Part shown: positions 7,852-12,626 of the stretch, one piece after another
Position numbering within the stretch: position 1 is the stretch's first letter
Layout of the letters: each line of letters begins with the position of its first letter
Source: Echinostoma caproni
Lineage: Eukaryota; Platyhelminthes; Trematoda; Plagiorchiida; Echinostomatidae
NCBI GenBank assembly: GCA_900618425.1
Contig: UZAN01057687.1
Location: forward strand, 1 to 12,626
Length of the DNA: 12,626 nt
Reading direction: 5' to 3'
The notes under the pieces: generated by a model
Told to the model about the DNA's origin: nothing
What the model saw: only the letters and a program-made list of their open reading frames with translations
Database searches by the model: none
Made by a program: the position numbers and the translations under genes

Positions 7852-7869
7852 GTTGTTGTTGTTGTTGTT
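7852..7869. repeat. (GTT)6 microsatellite
   Basis: Six uninterrupted GTT units, just downstream of the last candidate exon donor. Confidence 0.95.
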
Positions 7870-8018
7870 TCGAGTTTAGTCTTCCTTTTACTTACCTCCC
7901 CCCGCGGTGACTGTTGAATAGAAATGGTTAAAAGCGAGCTGATGAATAACAACTAGTACGGAAATTGATGCATAGATTGTAACTCGGATGGGAATGTGAC
8001 TGTGTGATAGACAAAACG

Positions 8019-8051
8019 GACTACTGTTTCATCCTCGTCCGGGTTCATCAG
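8019..8051 (-). ncRNA. Hammerhead ribozyme, intact core
   Basis: On the minus strand: CTGATGA, a 14-nt hairpin ACCCGGACGAGGAT (three pairs and one C-A mismatch, six-nt loop), GAAAC, AGTA, GTC. Every invariant core base is present and the triplet is the preferred GTC. Stem III has the A-U and C-G pairs next to the core. Stem I is the doubt: GGGCATCT before the core and CGTTTTGTC after the cleavage site do not pair well. The motif is convincing by sequence; activity is uncertain. Confidence 0.7.
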
Positions 8052-8140
8052 AGATGCCCGAGATAGCCCGAGTGGTTCGGTGGATGAGACTTGAACCGCA
8101 AGCTTTCGGGTTGGGAGCTAAAAGGTGTTTCACCTAGGTG
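8019..8140 (-). mobile_element. Hammerhead-bearing SINE (copy 3)
   Basis: On the minus strand a B-box-like GCGGTTCAAGTCTC (8086-8099) lies upstream of a hammerhead core (8019-8051), the same order as in copies 1, 2 and 4. TAGCTCCCAACCC (8108-8120) resembles an A box but is too close to the B box, so the true A box is unclear. CACCTAGGTG (8131-8140) is a palindrome at the 5' side. The plus strand also reads TAGCCCGAGTGGTT, like a serine-tRNA A box, probably by chance. The sequence downstream of the ribozyme differs from copies 1, 2 and 4, so this may be another subfamily. Ends are approximate. Confidence 0.6.
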
Positions 8141-9296
8141 GGAATAAAATTAGCCCCGGAGAGTACGATTCATAATCTAAAATATGTAAAGACCAAACAC
8201 GCTGCCAAGTTCCTGTGAAAATCGAGTAGGCCAATTCAAACGCCATATTCAAAAATTTGTACAGAATTATGTGCCGAAAAAAAATGGCGTGTTGTCGGGT
8301 AGAAAACAATAACGAAAAGGGAATGACAATAAATGTATTCCCCGGTTAATGGGAATAAGAAAGAACGATTTCCCGTATGCACTGTGTTGTTGGATGCAAT
8401 TTGCTTGATCAACAGAGTTTGTAAACCGTGCTTAGCATATAAATAAAAAAGTGGAAAGGTGGAGGAACAGACACACGAGGATACGAGTAGGGCCAAGGCT
8501 AATCATGTCCGATGTGGGTGATAGAGAGGGTGGGGTCATCCACAACTGTAGTATTGGATTTATTTAGGGGTCACACTTGCTGAAACGCCTAAACAAAGAG
8601 TTTTTCAGGTCAAAATTTTATTTTCAACTCATACACAGTCTACCAATTCTATTTATCAAGCAAATCACGCGCACACACCTAAAAATGTTCTGTATACACA
8701 GAAATCTTTCTTCCTTATTAGTCTACGAGCATTAGTTAGATGGGGACTATCTGAAACGAGCTATCTCTTTATCCCAAATTCCTTCAACAGAAAGTTTCAG
8801 TGAGCAACAAGAAGAAGGCTAATCAGTTTGTCAGGGTTCAAAATCAATTTCTTGGTAAAGCATACACTAATATCCACGCATATTGTAAAAATGACATGGT
8901 CGATGATCAACAGGGAACGTGAGCGATGGATTTGATGAATAACAGACCGCGATTTCGGAGAGGAATTTAGATAATCTTATTCAAAATTCTGATTGTACTA
9001 CTTAAACAAGTATCAGTAAGACATTTGGTTTTCATGGCAGTAATCCATTAGCTCCAAAGTCATAGAAGAAAATGTGTAAGGCGATAAATGGAGACGAAGA
9101 CGAGACCAATCAGTGAACAATGACGGAGGTAGACCAGCGTTGCGCAAGGCATTGTGGTTATCTAACTAATCGCTGGGGCTTGCTCGATAGACCGAGTGGC
9201 AATTGGTGACACTCAAGAATCATAAGAATCAAAGGATAGCCCGCTGGATTGGTTACACGCAAATGTCAGCACAGCATATGAGCCCTTGTATTGTTA
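8141..9296. other. Non-coding gap, one possible SINE trace
   Basis: No gene is supported; the minus-strand frame at 8236-8496 shows no motif. At 9180-9235 GATAGACCGAGTGGCAATTGG resembles GATAGCCCGAGTGGTTCGG of SINE copy 3 in the same orientation and may be a heavily decayed relative, but no ribozyme core follows it. Confidence 0.4.
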
Positions 9297-9297
9297 G

Positions 9298-9323
9298 GTG
9301 CTACTCACCTTTGTGAGTAGTAT
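9298..9323. repeat. Perfect 8-bp hairpin with CTTT loop
   Basis: CTACTCAC (9301-9308) pairs perfectly with GTGAGTAG (9313-9320) around a CTTT loop. Three further outer pairs are possible counting two G-U. No T-run follows, and it does not match the histone 3' stem-loop. Role unknown. Confidence 0.75.
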
Positions 9324-10281
9324 GTCTCCCATAACGGTCAAAAAAGGACATCAGAAATTGTCAATTTGTGTCAAGTTCTTTGCGGTCAGCAGCATATAAC
9401 CCACCAAAGGCACATAAACTAAGTGAAGTGGACAGTTTACAAAAACGGTTTCCAACTAATCGTCAGAAACAAATCAACCAAACATTCAGTTTCCGCTCTC
9501 CGTCATTTCTTCTGCTCGTCCATCGGTAACAAGCTGTGAAAAATTGAACAAAAAGAGACGCAAAGTGTATGCAGAATGTATGCAAGCAAACCATAAGAAA
9601 CCTGGAGGAAGACGAATATCCAACGAAAGAAAGTAAATACGTGAGGGCCAGTTTCGACGAAATTTCTCCACACAATATCCAGCGTCTCCAATAATCGATT
9701 GTCTTGCTCCAAGCGTGAATCAAAACACAAATCAAACGTGAACTAACGAAAAACTTTATTTAACCGTTCCCAACAATTTAAGCCTCCTTCTAGCAGAGGG
9801 AATGCGTCTGGCTATTCATTATGGGCAGGATCAAAACTGTCTGTGACTTAAAAATTGCCAGTAATTGGATGGAGCTATCGAATTATTTGGGTGAATAATT
9901 TTGCACAACATCTAAATAGGAAAGGCAGGACAATAATGCATTGTGATCACTTGCTAAAAGCCTGATTAATAGGACGAATATTTATGCACATGTTGTTCTG
10001 TTGGATTTATTCTACTTGTTATTATACATAGAATGAATGCAATGCACATGTCTTCCGTCCTTGCTGACGAGAATCATATCATACATTGTGTGTGGTGGTG
10101 GTGGTGGTGATGTTTCACCTGTTCTTGGTTAGTGGCCATCTCAGTACGAATATGTCAGGATCAGAAGAATATAGCTGAACCGCGACCAGGAGATTGGTCG
10201 GCTCGGAATAACAGCAACAGTGGAAAATTCATCGGGATTTGTATTCCAGGTTTTGCGGGTTAGCGCATTCACTTGAAGCGG
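9324..10281. other. Non-coding gap
   Basis: Overlapping minus-strand frames at 9463-9735 and shorter ones inside it show no motif, and three frames open over the same bases argue for chance. Nothing else is recognised apart from the microsatellite listed separately. Confidence 0.45.
10092..10109. repeat. (GTG)6 microsatellite
   Basis: Six uninterrupted GTG units preceded by a short TGTG run. Confidence 0.95.
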
Positions 10282-10740
10282 TCACCTTTGTAGCAACAAC
10301 TGTAGAGAAATGTGTACGTTCATTTGACGGTGATCAGCCCTGTGGCAACGGTAACGAGAATTGCGATGAGCGCTGACTTTGATTGATCTAGGACCAATAG
10401 GTTGAGGTTCGTGTCCTTGAGTATTAAACCAATCACGAGAGGACATAAAGATCGTGCACGCAACATGTATGCGGCACGCGCAACACGAGCGACCACTGAC
10501 GCACTCAAACGTCAGCGTAGTTGTTGTTGTTTGGTCTGGATAGCCTACTGGAAGAGCAGACGCATCAAGCAAACTGCTCAACAGTAGTGAACCAACTGAA
10601 TCGGTTTGGTGCTGCGTAGCCATCGTTTCGCCAACGAAGTGGTTTATGGTGACGACATGAATATCGATAAACATACAACTTTGATGGATTGCAACCAAGT
10701 AGTGTCTTGATATGTTCATAATGCGATAGCCGCTAATCAA
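10282..10740 (-). CDS. Long minus-strand ORF, unrecognised
   Basis: A 152-codon frame, the second longest here after the frame through PLE copy B. It has no domain that I recognise. A second minus-strand frame overlaps it (10320-10508) and would encode a hydrophobic tail with LVIGLIL and ALIAILVTVATGLITV, so at most one of them can be real. The local sequence is somewhat richer in CG dinucleotides than its surroundings. CTGACG and CGTCAG form a small inverted repeat at about 10497-10516. It may be a decayed repeat rather than a gene. Confidence 0.15.
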   Translation of the reverse strand: MISGYRIMNISRHYLVAIHQSCMFIDIHVVTINHFVGETMATQHQTDSVGSLLLSSLLDASALPVGYPDQTTTTTLTFECVSGRSCCACRIHVACTIFMSSRDWFNTQGHEPQPIGPRSIKVSAHRNSRYRCHRADHRQMNVHISLQLLLQR

Positions 10741-12120
10741 GACGAGTCAAGAAAGTAGACCATTTACTGATTGTCAAGTATCTTACACTCCAACTGTTTC
10801 TGAAAGGGCTGAAGTCCTACTTCGTGATGAAGTTTCCCTCTGGAATGATTGCCTCCTCACGGAAAAACGTATAGCCGGGTGGGACAGGGACCAGGACCAA
10901 GTGGGTAAGAGGATGCCACCACGAAATTTGTCCAATCAACGTTTGAAAACAACCTTGCGATCTGATATCACGAAAGATCTTCCCAAGGAAGTAGCTGATT
11001 TTCAAGTGAGTTCTGAATTCTGCGCATTTTTTGTGTGGAATGAAAATCTTTAGTGATCAGTTTCCACTGTTCCCACTGAGCATTTGATAAGAAAGTTATG
11101 TAAATATCTTGAGTTTCACATTGGGTTGAAGAAAATAAATCAATTATGTGATTGATGGAATGCAATTTTTCTATCATCTCATTTACTCTTTTTAACTAAT
11201 GACATATTATGACGTATGACATATAAATTGGGATTTGAACATATGCTCGGGATTGATAAGGAACCCATTTACTGTATTTGAAAAGTCAAATCCCTCACGT
11301 AATGTGGCTCAGACTCGTTCCACTGTTTTCATCAAGATGGTTCTAGCGTGCTCCTCAGAAGGTGGTTTTTCAGTTGGATTTTCGTCTGACAGCCATATTA
11401 TATTGTTTTGTATTTTGTTAAGGGACTATGTTTATCTTCATTATTCATCCACACTAAGATAAGTGTTTCAGTTATTTACAGCAGATCTACATGTAGCTTA
11501 TCTGTAGCTCGAAAAGCCAGTTGAGGTGGAAGCGTACAAGCGGTCTGTAAGTTCCGAAAAGTAAGCATAGGATTAGCTCGGACAACGAAATCTACCGACC
11601 GACAGACATGTCACGGTCAAATGTCATTCGTGCTAACTTTGTGCGTGTGTTTGTGTGTTCACTGATAATGAAACTAATACAAAGAGGATTATCCGATGTT
11701 GTCCATATAACTTTCAACACAGTGTACTCAATGTTTTTTTCACTTCCAAACCAACTATTCCCGAAGGACAAATTCCCCGACTGTACCACCTCATTCTTGT
11801 GATTGTAGGAAATTGCTCAGGCAACTAACTGTCCGAAAGGATCAGTGAACATCATCATGCGTAGCTGAATATCGGAATGTTTAAGTCACTCCAATGCAGG
11901 CCACGGACGTGACCGATATATCAAGACAGATTCAATGTCTTATACCAGCGGAAACCGTAGGATTTCGTTTGCAGAATCCCAACCAAACGTGGAAAACTCA
12001 GTACTGTCGGCACAACCTCCTATATCGACGTTTGAACATATGATATGCAAAACTGTAGATAGTGCTCATGCGACAATTCGGATCCTATCAAAACTACTGT
12101 TTTAGAGAGGGAATTTGTCT
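10741..12120. other. Non-coding gap
   Basis: Only short frames without motifs occur, several of them overlapping on opposite strands (for example 11592-11789 minus and 11608-11802 plus). ATGACATAT is repeated at 11199-11207 and 11216-11224. Nothing else is recognised. Confidence 0.45.
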
Positions 12121-12159
12121 TGTATAGAGCAAATGAAGCGTGAATTGCAAAGCTAGGAA

Positions 12160-12204
12160 GCACTGGACAGCTGATTCGATCTGGTTGGGTCTCATAAGCA
12201 GCAA
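12160..12204 (-). ncRNA. Hammerhead ribozyme, degenerate core
   Basis: On the minus strand: TTGCTG, CTTATGA (consensus CTGANGA, so the invariant G is T), a 14-nt segment GACCCAACCAGATC (three pairs and one mismatch), GAATC in place of GAAAC, AGCT, GTC, then CAGTGC. Stem I pairs at five positions including two G-U. Stem III CAG/CUG pairs fully except at the mutated A. Spacing is identical to the other copies. Two broken core positions predict no activity. Confidence 0.7.
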
Positions 12205-12295
12205 TTCGAATCCATATACCAAAATGCGGATCGCGAACCCGGGACCTCACAGGCAGAACGCAAACATGCTACCCACTCGGTCACCCGGGGGCAGC
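12160..12295 (-). mobile_element. Hammerhead-bearing SINE, Sm-alpha-like (copy 4)
   Basis: On the minus strand an A box, TGACCGAGTGGGTAGC (12268-12283), is followed 27 nt later by a B box, GGGTTCGCGATCC (12228-12240), normal spacing for an internal pol III promoter. About 24 nt further on the ribozyme region begins (12160-12204), and the body continues with CAGTGCTTCCTAGC. This is the clearest promoter of the four ribozyme SINEs. The 3' end lies somewhere below 12160 and is not resolved. A minus-strand frame at 12192-12428 crosses the element and is not taken as a gene. Confidence 0.72.
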
Positions 12296-12626
12296 TGATC
12301 GGACCATTTCTTTTCATTTCACATTTGCAAGAGATAGCACAACCGATCATTACGAGCTGGTTTTGGGGCATCACAGCGCTCATCTCAGCACCAACCTCCG
12401 GGGCTATGACTCGTTTGAAAAATTTCACAAACTGACTATTGTTCTTTTTACAGTCTAATTATTTTTTTAATAGTGAAACACATCGTCATGTATTAGTTTT
12501 GATTAGCAATTGTTGCTACTCTGCGTGTTCTTTGTACAATGTGACATTTTTGGAGTGTTCAGTTCATATATATTGTTGTGGTTCGTACTCAGACTAGTAT
12601 TTCGTATACGTATCGGATTCCGCGCA
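12296..12626. other. Right flank, nothing recognised
   Basis: No gene or repeat is supported. A minus-strand frame beginning at 12428 runs into SINE copy 4 and has no motif. Confidence 0.45.

Noticed and set aside
7935..7965. CTGATGA on the plus strand as another hammerhead
   Set aside because: A GGAAATT follows, but the intervening bases do not form stem II and no stem III or cleavage triplet fits.
8068..8100. Serine-tRNA-like A box on the plus strand
   Set aside because: TAGCCCGAGTGGTT looks tRNA-like, but no B box follows at a proper distance, and the minus strand here is explained by SINE copy 3.
8745..8775. GAAACGAGCTATC with an upstream CTACGAG
   Set aside because: The spacing to CTACGAG is about 8 nt too long and the core is imperfect.
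10212..10376. Plus-strand frame with CVRSFDGDQPCGNGNENCDE
   Set aside because: The cysteine and acidic pattern is suggestive, but there is no start, no clear splice sites and only four cysteines. It overlaps the minus-strand ORF and fits no family that I can name.

Overview
This window looks like repeat-rich nuclear DNA of a flatworm, most likely a digenean fluke. There are no bacterial signals: no long dense ORFs, no ribosome binding sites and no operons. Three features point to trematodes: decayed C-terminal ends of Penelope-like retroelements (PLEs) with a GIY-YIG endonuclease; short interspersed elements that carry a tRNA-like pol III promoter followed by a hammerhead ribozyme, the layout known from the schistosome Sm-alpha repeat; and very short introns. 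By eye the base composition is less AT-rich than Schistosoma, so another fluke family is plausible. I cannot name the species. One undetermined base lies at 6259.

Layout. 1-600: AT-rich DNA with an unusual run of perfect palindromes. 600-1315: no gene, only one weak short ORF. About 1316-1562 (minus): frameshifted PLE endonuclease remnant. 1563-3915: nothing recognised. 3916-5370: two PLE 3' ends in the same orientation, from two different lineages, each with a pyrimidine-rich tail containing the motif ATTACGTAAC. 5371-5560: a tRNA-derived SINE without a ribozyme. 5561-6425: T/C-rich non-coding DNA. 6740-7200: two ribozyme SINEs of one family head to head (minus then plus). 7386-7801: three candidate exons joined in frame by 54-nt and 57-nt introns, the only credible piece of a host gene. 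About 8019-8140 and 12160-12295: two more ribozyme SINEs, both on the minus strand. The rest is non-coding sequence with small repeats and a few unsupported ORFs.

How the parts relate. The PLE pieces are dead 3' ends, typical of 5'-truncated insertions. The four hammerheads share one geometry: a 14-nt stem II hairpin, then GAAAC or a variant, then 4 nt, then the NUC cleavage triplet. They differ in strand, damage and flanks, so they are separately inserted and decayed copies. Two of them keep every core nucleotide. The candidate host exons lie just downstream of the head-to-head SINE pair, so if the gene extends upstream that pair would sit in an intron and could fold into a double-stranded hairpin in the pre-mRNA.
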